From the NCBI GenBank assembly GCA_040390855.1, contig JAZJXO010000013.1, positions 1 through 64,000 on the forward strand: a stretch of DNA of 64,000 nucleotides. The letters run 5' to 3'. Made by a program: the position numbers and the translations under genes. Positions 53,078-63,404 of this stretch are shown here, piece by piece (within the stretch, counting starts at the first letter, position 1; each line of letters begins with the position of its first letter). The notes beneath the pieces were generated by a model, which saw only the letters and a list, made by a program, of their open reading frames with translations, was not told the DNA's origin and made no database searches. Source of the DNA: Parvibaculum sp040390855. Its GTDB lineage: Bacteria; Pseudomonadota; Alphaproteobacteria; Parvibaculales; Parvibaculaceae.

Positions 53078-53154
53078 GGGCGCCCTCTCTTCTTCTTTCT
53101 TTTCCTATATCACCTCTTTACCTACTCCCCCTCAGGAGTCACACTGGCGCGTAT

Positions 53155-53248
53155 TCCGAGGGGGGCCGGTGCAACCGGCTGAGATGGACCTGATGCCGGT
53201 TCACCACCCTTAGAACCTGATCCGGGTCATGCCGGCGAAGGGACGGGA
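53155..53248 (+). ncRNA. TPP riboswitch (THI element)
   Basis: The thi-box core is clear: CTGAGA at 53179-53184 and ACCTGATC at 53215-53222, followed by GGGTCATGCCGGCGAAGGGA, with a closing TCCG/CGGGA stem. It lies 58 bases before thiC and should lower ThiC expression when thiamine pyrophosphate binds, probably at translation since no terminator hairpin with a T-run is seen. Confidence 0.93.
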
Positions 53249-53306
53249 AGAACCGCCATCCTCCGCTTATCCCGGATTTCCGAAACCATACGGACGGAGA
53301 TCCACA

Positions 53307-55184
<1,878 letters not shown>

Positions 55185-55189
55185 ACCCC

Positions 55190-55558
55190 TCGCCCAATCC
55201 TTTCCCCATTCTTGCCTCGCTCGACCTCGCCGAAACCGCGCGCTTTTATGAAACCAAACTCGGTTTCAAAACCGAGTCCTATGCCGATTATGTGATCGTG
55301 GCCCGCAACGATATGGAAATCCACTTCTGGCTCACCGGTGACCGCGTCCATCCGGAAAACTCGGCCTGCTAGATTCGTGGTGGCCAGATTCCTGCACTTT
55401 TTGCGGAATACTCAACAAAGGGCATCGGTAGTAATCCTGTCGATGGCGAACGCATTTCCGATTTTGCCGTGCGGCCTTGGGGTATGAAAGAATTTTACAT
55501 CTGGGACCCTCACGGCAACCTGCTGAAATTCGGCATGTCGGCGGATGAGGCCCCGTAG
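55190..55558 (+). pseudogene. VOC/glyoxalase-like gene with in-frame TAG and no start codon
   Basis: One continuous frame encodes a small glyoxalase/bleomycin-resistance type domain. It begins PFPILASLDLAETARFYETK, continues to DMEIHFWL and ends with EFYIWDPHGNLLKFG. It is interrupted by TAG at 55370-55372, between SAC and IRGGQIPALFAEY; relatives usually have an aromatic residue there. No ATG, GTG or TTG is in position at the front. Both defects suggest a recent pseudogene after thiC. Confidence 0.7.
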
Positions 55559-55629
55559 TAGCCTTCTTTTGCATCCAAGCTTCAATCCCCATATTATGCG
55601 TCACCCCACAGATCGAAGGAGACGCGCCC

Positions 55630-56283
55630 ATGTTCATGCTCCGCAAAAAAGCCGAAATGCCGGATCCTGCCGATGCACTCAAGGGACGCGATGTCGCGAT
55701 TCCGACCGCCGCGAAGCATTTCGTGAACGGCGCGCCACTCAAGGGTCCCTATCCGGCGGGCAGCGAGACAGCGGTCTTTGGCCTTGGTTGCTTCTGGGGC
55801 GCCGAGCGCAAATTCTGGACTGTGCCGGGCGTCATCGTGACAGCGGCGGGCTATACAGCAGGCTATACGCCCAACCCGACCTACGAAGAGGTCTGCTCCG
55901 GTCGTACCGGTCACAATGAAGTCGTGCTTGTCGTCTTTGACCCGAAAAAAGTCTCTTACGAAACGCTGCTCAAAACCTTCTGGGAAAATCACAACCCGAC
56001 GCAAGGGATGCGGCAGGGCAATGATATGGGGACGCAATATCGTTCGGGTATTTATGTGACGCGTCCCGCGCAACGCGCCGCCGCCGAGGCATCACGCGAG
56101 GCTTATGCATCCGGCCTGAAGGAAGCGGGCTACCCCGCAATCACGACCGAAATTCTCGACGCAGGTGATTTCTATTTTGCTGAAGAATATCACCAGCAAT
56201 ATCTTGCCAAAAATCCCTCCGGCTATTGCGGCCTCGGCGGGACCGGCGTTGTGTGCTCGATCGGAACGGGTGTGAGCGCCTGA
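55630..56283 (+). CDS. msrA: Peptide methionine sulfoxide reductase MsrA
   Basis: A 217-residue enzyme that repairs methionine-S-sulfoxide. The catalytic cysteine is C54 in GLGCFWGAERKFW. EEVCSGRTGHNEVV and DMGTQYRSGIY are conserved. The C-terminal cysteines (GYCGLGGTGVVCS) can recycle the enzyme through thioredoxin. The length is normal. Confidence 0.95.
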   Translation: MFMLRKKAEMPDPADALKGRDVAIPTAAKHFVNGAPLKGPYPAGSETAVFGLGCFWGAERKFWTVPGVIVTAAGYTAGYTPNPTYEEVCSGRTGHNEVVLVVFDPKKVSYETLLKTFWENHNPTQGMRQGNDMGTQYRSGIYVTRPAQRAAAEASREAYASGLKEAGYPAITTEILDAGDFYFAEEYHQQYLAKNPSGYCGLGGTGVVCSIGTGVSA

Positions 56284-56340
56284 TCCCTCTCCGTCATGGC
56301 CACGCTTGTCCCGCGCGTCCACGCCTTCGTTCCCTCGAAA

Positions 56341-56366
56341 AAAGGCCGCTCATGGGAGCGGCCTTT
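56341..56366. terminator. Bidirectional terminator between msrA and rpoH
   Basis: Ten-base perfect stem AAAGGCCGCT/AGCGGCCTTT with a six-base loop, between two convergent genes, with A- and T-rich flanks. Confidence 0.85.
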
Positions 56367-56393
56367 CTATTCAATGCTCCGTCAGTAAACGGA

Positions 56394-57353
56394 TCACATA
56401 TCCGCCAGCGCTTCGCGGCGTGCGTCGGACTGGTCGCGCATTTCCGCTTTCATCGCCTTCTGCAATTTCTCGAAGGCGCGGACTTCGATCTGGCGGACGC
56501 GTTCGCGGCTGATGCCGTATTCCTGGCTCAAGTCCTCAAGCGTTGCCGGTTCATCGCGCAGGCGGCGTTCGGTCAGGATATGCATCTCGCGTTCGTTCAA
56601 TGACTGCATGGCTTTGGCGAGCATTTCATTGCGCAGTTCGGTTTCCTCGCGGTCGCCGAGCATCACTTCCTGATCCGCCGTGTCATCGACGAGCCAGTCC
56701 TGCCATTCGCCGCCTTCGCTATCGACGCGTAAGGGGGCGTTCAGTGAATTATCGGGACCCGACATGCGCCGGTTCATCGACACGACTTCCTCTTCGGTCA
56801 CGCCGAGCCGCGTGGCAATCGTCGTCACATGCTCCGGGTGCAGATCGCCTTCTTCGATGGCCTGAATCTGGCCTTTGACTTTGCGCAGATTGAAAAACAG
56901 TTTCTTCTGTGCCGCCGTGGTGCCCATTTTGACGAGGCTCCACGAGCGCAGGATATATTCCTGAATGGAGGCGCGGATCCACCACATCGCATAGGTTGCG
57001 AGGCGGAATCCTTTTTCCGGTTCAAAGCGTTTGACCGCCTGCATCAGCCCGACATTGCCCTCCGAAATCACTTCGCCTATGGGCAGGCCATAGCCACGAT
57101 AGCCCATGGCGATTTTGGCGACGAGGCGCAGATGGCTTGTGACGAGTTTCTGCGCGGCTTCGCCGTCCTCGTGTTCCTTCCAGCGCTTGGCCAGCATGTA
57201 TTCTTCCTGCGGCTCCAGCATAGGGAATTTGCGGATGTCCTGTAGGTAGCGCGACAGCGACACTTCGGGGCTTGAACTGGGCGCAAGCGCGGGCGTCGTT
57301 GCGGTTTTCACCGGAACAAGTTTCGTCGAGGCCGGTTTTACGGAAGTCGTCAT
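56394..57353 (-). CDS. rpoH: RNA polymerase heat-shock sigma factor RpoH
   Basis: A 319-residue sigma-32. Region 1.2 is SLSRYLQDIRKFPMLEPQEE. Region 2 contains NVGLMQAVKRFEPEKGFRLA and YAMWWIRASIQEYI. Region 4 is EEYGISRERVRQIE-like (LSQEYGISRERVRQIEVRAF). The RpoH box (QRKLFFNLRK type) appears as QKKLFFNLRK. The ATG at 57353 has GAGAGGGG eight bases upstream. It directs heat-shock gene transcription and is normally destabilised by FtsH. Confidence 0.96.
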   Translation of the reverse strand: MTTSVKPASTKLVPVKTATTPALAPSSSPEVSLSRYLQDIRKFPMLEPQEEYMLAKRWKEHEDGEAAQKLVTSHLRLVAKIAMGYRGYGLPIGEVISEGNVGLMQAVKRFEPEKGFRLATYAMWWIRASIQEYILRSWSLVKMGTTAAQKKLFFNLRKVKGQIQAIEEGDLHPEHVTTIATRLGVTEEEVVSMNRRMSGPDNSLNAPLRVDSEGGEWQDWLVDDTADQEVMLGDREETELRNEMLAKAMQSLNEREMHILTERRLRDEPATLEDLSQEYGISRERVRQIEVRAFEKLQKAMKAEMRDQSDARREALADM

Positions 57354-57527
57354 TGCAGTACCCCTCTCGGTCACGACTGCGGGGAGGCCGGTTTCATCCG
57401 GTGCGCGCGCAACCATTCACCTATATAGGATCGGAATCTGTCCAAAAAAGGTCATTCCCGCCAAAAAAGTGGAATTGTTCTAAACCACAGCGGCGGAACG
57501 CAGAACCGAACGGCGGATCGGTCGAGC

Positions 57528-58586
57528 TTATCCCTTTTTCAGCGCGTCGATAAGTTCCTGCATGTCGGCGGGAATATCGGCGTCGAAGGTCATAATTTCT
57601 CCGGTCACGGGATGTTCAAAGCCCAGATGATGCGCGTGGAGCGCCTGCCGGTTGAGGCGTGTGAGGGCGGCCTGTGCGGCCTCCGAGATTTTCACGCGGC
57701 GCGTCTGCTGGCCGGTGCCGTAGGTCTGGTCGCCGAGCAGGGGATGGCCGATGGCGGTCATATGCACGCGGATCTGATGCGTGCGTCCGGTTTCGAGTTC
57801 GCATTCGACGCGGCTTGCTTCGGCGGGCTTGCCGTAATTCTCGCGCACTTTGTAATGCGTGATGGCTGTGCGGCCTTGTGTTTTCGACACGGCCATTTTG
57901 GTGCGGTTGTGGGACGAGCGCGCGAGATTGGCGTTGATCGTGCCGACATGCGGCAGCGGTGCGCCCCAGACAATCGCGGTGTAGGCGCGTGTGAGGCGAC
58001 CATCGCGTCCATGGGCGGCAAATTGTTCGGAGAGATGGCGATGGGCGCGGTCGTTTTTGGCGACCACCATCAGCCCGCTCGTGTCCTTGTCGAGACGATG
58101 GACGATGCCCGGCCGTTTCTCGCCGCCGATGCCGGACAGACTCTCGCCGCAATGGGCGAGCAGCGCATTGACCAATGTGTTGTCGTGATTGCCGGCAGCA
58201 GGATGCACGACAAGCCCCGCCGGTTTCATAATGACGATGAGGTCGGCGTCTTCATAGACGACTTCGAGATCAATCGCCTGTGCTTCAGGCCTTGCCGCGC
58301 GCGGGGCGGGCACGATCACTTCGTAAGTCTCGTCGGGCTTCACCTTGTAGGAGGCGTCGATCACGGGCACGGGGCCGCTGTCGAGGCGGCGTGCCACACG
58401 GCCTTCCTTGATGAGATGGGTTACCCGCGCCCGCGACAAAACCTCCGTCGTGAGTACCTCTTCATTTGCCGCCTTGCTCTCGATGGCGTCGGTGAGGTAC
58501 TTGTCGAGGCGCAAGCCCGCACCGTCGGGTCCGACGGTGACGATATGGCGTTGGCCGACTGGCAGAATTTCCGGAGATAAAGTCAT
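57528..58586 (-). CDS. rluD: RluA family pseudouridine synthase (RluD-like)
   Basis: A 352-residue enzyme with an N-terminal S4-like domain (GLRLDKYLTDAI) and a catalytic domain. The catalytic aspartate lies in GIVHRLDKDTSGLMVVAKND, with ELETGRTHQIRVHM and PLLGDQTYG further on. It modifies uridines in 23S rRNA. Its ATG (58586-58584) overlaps the ATG of the divergent DUF6476 gene within a CATG, so its promoter must lie inside that gene. The ribosome site is weak. Confidence 0.92.
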   Translation of the reverse strand: MTLSPEILPVGQRHIVTVGPDGAGLRLDKYLTDAIESKAANEEVLTTEVLSRARVTHLIKEGRVARRLDSGPVPVIDASYKVKPDETYEVIVPAPRAARPEAQAIDLEVVYEDADLIVIMKPAGLVVHPAAGNHDNTLVNALLAHCGESLSGIGGEKRPGIVHRLDKDTSGLMVVAKNDRAHRHLSEQFAAHGRDGRLTRAYTAIVWGAPLPHVGTINANLARSSHNRTKMAVSKTQGRTAITHYKVRENYGKPAEASRVECELETGRTHQIRVHMTAIGHPLLGDQTYGTGQQTRRVKISEAAQAALTRLNRQALHAHHLGFEHPVTGEIMTFDADIPADMQELIDALKKG

Positions 58587-58971
58587 GGCAGAAGATAGCG
58601 TCGGTGAGACCCCGTTGGAAACCCCGCCCGCCCCCCGCATGATGGTTCTCAAGGTCGCAGTCACGGTCATGGGTGTGCTTCTCCTTGCCGGTTTCGCCCT
58701 CGTGGTCACAACCATCGTCAAGCGCGCCTCCGATCCCGCCGCCATGTCTGCCCGCGTTGTCGGGCCGGGTGGTCAGTTCGGCCTATCGGATGTGGCGATC
58801 GAGAAGGGCGATGTTGTGCGCTCCGTCACGCTCAATGAAGACCGTGCCGCTGTTCACGTGGCAGGCGCAGGCGGGGATGAAATCATTATCCTCAATGTGA
58901 AGAGCGGAGCCGAGCTTGGCCGCTTCCGTCTCCACCCGATCACGGGTCTTGCTGACGCCTCGAAGCCTTAA
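58585..58971 (+). CDS. DUF6476 family single-pass membrane protein
   Basis: A 128-residue protein with one membrane helix near residues 20-45 (LKVAVTVMGVLLLAGFALVV) and a C-terminal beta-rich domain facing the periplasm (IIILNVKSGAELGRFRL). It matches the DUF6476 family usually found beside rluD and rpoH in alphaproteobacteria; the function is unknown. GGAG lies eight bases before the ATG. The start codon overlaps that of rluD on the opposite strand. Confidence 0.75.
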   Translation: MAEDSVGETPLETPPAPRMMVLKVAVTVMGVLLLAGFALVVTTIVKRASDPAAMSARVVGPGGQFGLSDVAIEKGDVVRSVTLNEDRAAVHVAGAGGDEIIILNVKSGAELGRFRLHPITGLADASKP

Positions 58972-59481
58972 CGCATAGGCGAGGACAGTGCGCTTGCGCG
59001 TTGCTGCGCAGGCTTGCCTGACCAATCGTCGAACCCGACTTTGAAACGCCCGACTTCGCGCGAAAAGACCGCCCTTGCAGGTCATGCAAGTTGCCGTGCC
59101 GTGCCGTTTCGAAGGGAGGGGGGGGACGAAGAGGGTGCCGCCAACGCCTAGGGAGGAGGGAGGAAGGCGTTGGCGGCAACTACTGAAAGCAGAGATCGGG
59201 GAGGAGGATCGATCAACTTTCGTGGCTAAGTTATCGCCCGTTTGTGACAAAGTGTCAAAGAGAAAAATGGTGCGCTGCAACACGCTCCGCAGACGGATAA
59301 CACTGTCATCGTTTCGTTTAACCCATTGCAATTACTTGTGAAAATGACATGTTTTGACATGGGCATAATACACCTATGTCAAATCTGCGCCCGTTTGCCG
59401 CAGTGCAGACGTCATTTTTTAGGGCACGCCCCCTAGAGCGGTTCCATGTTGGAAGCCGGAAAATGCTCTGAAATCAGGGGC
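58972..59481. other. Non-coding stretch of about 510 bases before tRNA-Glu
   Basis: No credible gene. It contains a purine-rich tract near 59112-59135 and a perfect 14-base inverted repeat TGCCGCCAACGCCT/AGGCGTTGGCGGCA (59136-59178) with a purine loop. A second inverted repeat, TTTGACAT/ATGTCAAA, lies at 59353-59383. An AGAGC...GCTCT palindrome near 59432-59471 resembles a dispersed alphaproteobacterial repeat. An unannotated RNA is possible. Confidence 0.45.
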
Positions 59482-59510
59482 TTGCCTGTGATTCCGCGAA
59501 CGACTATACG
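59482..59510 (+). promoter_or_regulatory. Promoter of the tRNA-Glu gene
   Basis: TTGCCT (59482-59487) and TATACG (59505-59510) with a 17-base spacer, 23 bases before the tRNA. Confidence 0.6.
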
Positions 59511-59532
59511 GAATGTCCGCCATGCCTGATCT

Positions 59533-59607
59533 GTCCCCATCGTCTAGCGGTCAGGACGTCGCCCTCTCACGGCGAAAACAGGGGTTCGATTCCCCTTGGG
59601 GATACCA
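59533..59607 (+). tRNA. tRNA-Glu (anticodon CTC)
   Basis: A full cloverleaf of 75 bases with encoded CCA. The acceptor stem pairs GTCCCCA with TGGGGAT, the anticodon loop is CTCTCAC (anticodon CTC), and the T-loop is GGGGTTCGATTCCCC. It reads GAG codons. Confidence 0.95.
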
Positions 59608-59642
59608 TGCTCGAAAAGGGCCTTTGATTTTGTTGGGTTTTC

Positions 59643-60494
59643 TCAGGCCTGCGCCGTGACGCCGTCTTTGAGGGCGCGGAGGCGGTCGGCGATGTAGCTT
59701 TCGGTCGCGCTTGCCGGTTCGGCGGTGATGTCGGCGGGCAGCGGTTGACCCTCTCCCATAGCGGCAAGGGATGCTTTGATCTCGGCAAAGTCCGGCATGT
59801 CATCGCTCAGCAGCACGTCATCATCATCCGTGAACGGCGTAAGCAACACCGGAGCCACGGGAACCGGCGTCGTGCGGGAGGTCGTTGAGAGTGGTAACGG
59901 CGGCGATTCCGGTTCTTCTGTTACGGGCGATGCCTGGCTTGCGGGCGGATTGAAGACCCGGGCGGGAGCGGGGGCCAGAAGGCCGTGGGCATTGCCGATT
60001 TCGGCGGCGACAGACGACATATCGGCGAGCAGGCGGTTTGCTTTGTCGCCCAGTGTGCGCAACTGCTTTTCGACAGCGCCGCGTTGTTCAAGGTCCTGAC
60101 GTGCGGCGGTTTCCAGCGCATCAACGCGCGCTTGCAACTGCGTGACATTTTGAAGATGTGTTTCCGCTTCGGCCTGTGCTGTGGCGTGTAGCTGTTGCAG
60201 GGTTGCAATTTCGTCGTTGAGTTGCTGCGCGTGGTCGCGCACGCCCGCCAGTGTTTCTTCGAGCTGCGTGTTCCGGGCGGTGAGACCCGATACTTCCTGC
60301 TGCTTGTCCTGAAGATTGACACCGAGGCGTGCGGCGCGGTCGGCACTTTGTTTCAACTCATCAAGGTTCAGATCTTCGGTGAGCTTGCGGGTTGTCTGCT
60401 TGACGGCGCTGCGCCATGTCAGTTGTACGGCGATCAAACCGAAAAGCGTCGCGATCAAAAAACCAAGAGCGATCAACATCAGGGTTTCGAGCAT
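59643..60494 (-). CDS. Membrane-anchored coiled-coil protein of unknown function
   Basis: A 283-residue protein. A membrane helix is at residues 5-26 (LMLIALGFLIATLFGLIAVQ). A long coiled coil follows, about 35-165 (VSGLTARNTQLEETLAG and similar), and then a Pro/Ser-rich acidic tail. The N-terminal pattern of a short helix followed by a basic WRSAVKQTTRKL segment is common in unnamed alphaproteobacterial envelope proteins. I cannot assign a function. Confidence 0.7.
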   Translation of the reverse strand: MLETLMLIALGFLIATLFGLIAVQLTWRSAVKQTTRKLTEDLNLDELKQSADRAARLGVNLQDKQQEVSGLTARNTQLEETLAGVRDHAQQLNDEIATLQQLHATAQAEAETHLQNVTQLQARVDALETAARQDLEQRGAVEKQLRTLGDKANRLLADMSSVAAEIGNAHGLLAPAPARVFNPPASQASPVTEEPESPPLPLSTTSRTTPVPVAPVLLTPFTDDDDVLLSDDMPDFAEIKASLAAMGEGQPLPADITAEPASATESYIADRLRALKDGVTAQA

Positions 60495-60633
60495 TGCCGC
60501 GCCTTCGCTGTTTTCTGAAAAATCAGTGTGGCCGAGTATTCACTGTGGGACAGCGAGTTTGCGAACCCTGCCAGAAAAAGACCGGAGCATCCAGCCTTGA
60601 TCCGTCAGGGCGAAATCTTAACCATGGCCCGTG

Positions 60634-61239
60634 TCAGAAGGGCAACCATTCACGCGTTCTGGTGTATTTGAGATAGCCCACCGAGGCACCGAGCCGGAGG
60701 CCCGCGCCCGCGCGCATTGGTGCCAAAATGATGTTATTACGCTGCTGATAATTGATGCCGATACCGGCAATTAAATAGGCACTACCTTCGACACCGGGGA
60801 AGCGCTGGTAGATTTTTTCGCCGTCCGGCAAGTTATAGACAAGTGTAAAGACCTTCACGACATTGCCGCCGAAGTCCCAACCGGCGCTCGGACCCTGCCA
60901 GTAAACCTTTTGTGACCCGCCCGATTTCATGTTGAGCGTGCCGACGCCGTAGCGCAGGCCGAGCACGACGGCACCAGATACTTCCTCGCCTTTGATATAG
61001 GCATTGGGCTCGCCGTATTTCTTGAAAACCGAGTGCACGGCATCGGCCAATCCTTTGGCTGTGCCGCCGAACACCTGGCCTGCTTCCGCAATGATTTCGC
61101 CCTCCGAGTAAGTCTGCGCGTGGGAATCAACGGCTGGGGCCTGTTGCTGTGTTTCCTCGGCCTCGGCGGGCACGGTGAGGGTTGTTGTTGCGGCGAGAAG
61201 GCCGGTCAGCAGGAGGAAGCCAAGGGCACGAGGAAACAT
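60634..61239 (-). CDS. eipA: Envelope integrity protein EipA (DUF1134)
   Basis: A 201-residue secreted protein of the DUF1134 family, whose Brucella member EipA is needed for envelope integrity. A signal peptide covers residues 1-27 (FLLLTGLLAATTTLTVPAEA). The core motifs are EAGQVFGGTAKGLADAV, GEEVSGAVVLGLRYGVG and VYWQGPSAGWDFGGN. The ATG at 61239 starts the signal peptide; upstream in-frame codons are unconserved. The order eipA, cysQ, chpT, ctrA is close to the Brucella layout as I recall it. Confidence 0.85.
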   Translation of the reverse strand: MFPRALGFLLLTGLLAATTTLTVPAEAEETQQQAPAVDSHAQTYSEGEIIAEAGQVFGGTAKGLADAVHSVFKKYGEPNAYIKGEEVSGAVVLGLRYGVGTLNMKSGGSQKVYWQGPSAGWDFGGNVVKVFTLVYNLPDGEKIYQRFPGVEGSAYLIAGIGINYQQRNNIILAPMRAGAGLRLGASVGYLKYTRTREWLPF

Positions 61240-61645
61240 ATTTTGGTCCTGTCGATGGGGGGCGATTTGGCATGAATCCATAGGAGCGGGCGCAAGCCGT
61301 TTGTTGTTTGGCGGCACAGGTTGACTCACTTGGCCGACTCACTTGGTTGAGTCTAGCGCAGGCATGGTGTCAAAACGGGGGCAAAGCCCGCATAATTCGG
61401 GTGAGATAGGCCAATAATGATGGCAAATGTACCTTTTTGACACAGATCATCAGTTTTTCGCCCGGCACAGCGGTTGCAGTTATCAGGGCAGACAGCATTC
61501 GCCGCCGCTCATATGTGGCAGGCGAGGCCGGTGCGGATCGCTGAGGGTCGGGGGGCCAACAGAGTGTCCGCGCCGGTCCGCTGTCCCTATTCCGTGGCCT
61601 CGACAGCTTGGGTCCGGGCGGTTATTTACGCTTGGACCTCACGGG
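61240..61645 (+). ncRNA. Possible plus-strand small RNA between eipA and cysQ
   Basis: This gap of about 400 bases has no credible gene. The main evidence for an RNA is a strong plus-strand terminator at its right end with no plus-strand gene in front of it. TTGACA at 61437-61442 could be a -35 element, but I see no good -10. GC-rich arms (GGTCC/GGACC near 61613-61637) add structure. Start and identity are unknown; it is not recognisable as SRP RNA, tmRNA or RNase P. Confidence 0.3.
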
Positions 61646-61676
61646 AACGGCGCCCTCTTCGGAGGGCGCCGTTTTT
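61646..61676 (+). terminator. Intrinsic terminator with a UUCG tetraloop
   Basis: Twelve-base perfect stem AACGGCGCCCTC/GAGGGCGCCGTT closed by TTCG, followed by TTT on the plus strand. On the minus strand, after cysQ, no T-run follows. Confidence 0.8.
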
Positions 61677-61679
61677 CAT

Positions 61680-62480
61680 TCAGGCACCGCCACGCGCGAC
61701 GAAATAGGGATTGTCCAGACCGCGTTCGGATTTGCCGTAGAGCAGCGGCGAGCCGTCGAGTTGCTTGACCGATCCGCCCGCAGCGGCGAGCACCGCATGG
61801 CCTGCCGCCGTGTCCCATTCCATCGTGCGACCGTGGCGGGGATAGAGGTCGGCTTCACCGGCAGCGATCAGACAGAATTTCAAGGACGAACCGGCGGCCA
61901 GAAATTCCTTCACCTTGTAGTGGCTGAGATATTCTTCGGTCTTTTGGTCACGATGTGTGCGGCTGGCAATGATGATCAACCCGTCGCTGTCAGGCGTGCG
62001 CACATGGATCTGTTTTGCGTCCGCGCTTGCAAAAGTGCCGCTGGCATTGGGCGCGACGGCAAGCTCAAAAGCCACATCGGGTCCGACTGCATAGAACATG
62101 CGCTCTTTGGCAGGTGCATAGACGACGCCTGCTGTCGGTACGCGATGCTCGATGAGCGCGATGTTGACGGTGAATTCGCCGTTCTTGTTCAGAAACTCCT
62201 TGGTGCCGTCGAGCGGATCGACGAGAAAGAAACGGTCGGTGAAAGCAGGCACAAAGCCTGCGGCGGCGGCTTCTTCGGACACAACCGGAATGTCGGGCGC
62301 GAGGGCTTTGAGTTCGGCAAGGATGATGTCTTCGGCTTCCTGATCGGCAATGGTGACCGGTGATTTGTCTTCCTTGTGGGTCGCGGTGACGCCGTTGACG
62401 TAATGCACCATGATCGCCGCGCCTGCTTTCAAAGAGATGCGGATCAGCTCATTTGTCAGGGCGGCGTAATTGATGGACAT
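61680..62480 (-). CDS. cysQ: 3'(2'),5'-bisphosphate nucleotidase CysQ
   Basis: A 266-residue Mg2+-dependent phosphatase of the inositol-monophosphatase superfamily that removes PAP formed in sulfate assimilation. Metal motifs are SEE near 68-70, DPLDGTKEF at 88-96 and EWDTAAGHAVLAAAGG near 214-229. KEF rather than TNF after DGT marks the CysQ branch, in contrast to the SuhB-like gene at 11176. Confidence 0.93.
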   Translation of the reverse strand: MSINYAALTNELIRISLKAGAAIMVHYVNGVTATHKEDKSPVTIADQEAEDIILAELKALAPDIPVVSEEAAAAGFVPAFTDRFFLVDPLDGTKEFLNKNGEFTVNIALIEHRVPTAGVVYAPAKERMFYAVGPDVAFELAVAPNASGTFASADAKQIHVRTPDSDGLIIIASRTHRDQKTEEYLSHYKVKEFLAAGSSLKFCLIAAGEADLYPRHGRTMEWDTAAGHAVLAAAGGSVKQLDGSPLLYGKSERGLDNPYFVARGGA

Positions 62481-62677
62481 TGCACTCTCTTTATCATCTC
62501 AAGGACTTGTCGGGCGGGTCAGCGCGGGCCGGAGCGGAGAACAACACCCAAAACCCAACGGGTCAAGGCTGGTTTATTTTGCAATGCAATGGTATCAGGC
62601 TATAGGGTTTTTACGTTGCGGGGCAGTTCTGTCACCAGCGCATGGTTTGAGGGCGTTTCGTATTTCCGGGGCAGCGA

Positions 62678-63331
62678 ATGAGCACTAATCAGGACGACGT
62701 ATCCGCACTCGAACTCGCCGCGTTGCTGTGCAGCCGCGTCTGCCATGACGTGATCAGCCCCGTGGGCGCAATCACCAACGGGCTTGAAGTGCTCGAAGAT
62801 GATGACGATCCGGAAATGCGTGTTCACGCGATGGACCTCATCACCAAGAGTGCGGCTCAGGCATCCGCCAAGTTACAATTTGCACGTCTCGCCTTTGGCG
62901 CAGCGGGCTCTGCCGGCGCCGAGCTTGATCTTGGTGATGCGCGCGCTGTCGCCGAAGGGCTGATGAAAAGCGAGAAGGCGAGCCTTGTCTGGACGGCACC
63001 GCACGCGACCATCGGCAAGGATTTCGTGAAGCTCGCTCTCAACATGCTGCTTATCGGCATTGCCGCCATACCGCGCGGCGGCGAAGTGGCGCTCACGATT
63101 GCGGGCGATGATCTCAAAGCGCCGCGCATCACCGTGCGCTCGACGGGACAGGCGGCGCGTGTGCCCGATGAAACGCTGGCCTTTCTCGGCGGCCGCTCGG
63201 CAGATCGTTTCCTTGATGCCCGTGCGGCCCAGCCTTATTTCACAGGCCTCGTCGCGCGCGAGTTGAAACTCGATATTGCTGCGAAGATGGACGGCGAGAG
63301 TTTTGTTATTGAAGCGGCACCTGCTGCCTAA
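62678..63331 (+). CDS. chpT: Histidine phosphotransferase ChpT
   Basis: A 217-residue pseudo-histidine-kinase-like phosphotransferase. The phospho-accepting histidine is H23 in CSRVCHDVISPVGAITNG. A degenerate ATPase-like domain follows. ChpT passes phosphate from CckA to CtrA and CpdR, setting cell-cycle progression. It is convergent with ctrA, with a shared terminator between them. Confidence 0.93.
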   Translation: MSTNQDDVSALELAALLCSRVCHDVISPVGAITNGLEVLEDDDDPEMRVHAMDLITKSAAQASAKLQFARLAFGAAGSAGAELDLGDARAVAEGLMKSEKASLVWTAPHATIGKDFVKLALNMLLIGIAAIPRGGEVALTIAGDDLKAPRITVRSTGQAARVPDETLAFLGGRSADRFLDARAAQPYFTGLVARELKLDIAAKMDGESFVIEAAPAA

Positions 63332-63360
63332 GTCCCGTTTCTGACGGTCCAAACAAAAAA

Positions 63361-63380
63361 GGCGCTTCCGGAGAAGCGCC
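63361..63380. terminator. Bidirectional terminator between chpT and ctrA
   Basis: GGCGCTTC/GAAGCGCC stem with CGGA loop, flanked by an A-run on the left and CTTTT on the right, so it can serve both convergent genes. Confidence 0.85.
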
Positions 63381-63404
63381 CTTTTCGTTGTGATTTCTGT
63401 GCGG

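Noticed and set aside
61430..61676. SRP 4.5S RNA, tmRNA or RNase P RNA
   Set aside because: None of the conserved cores of these RNAs is present; only an orphan terminator supports a transcript.
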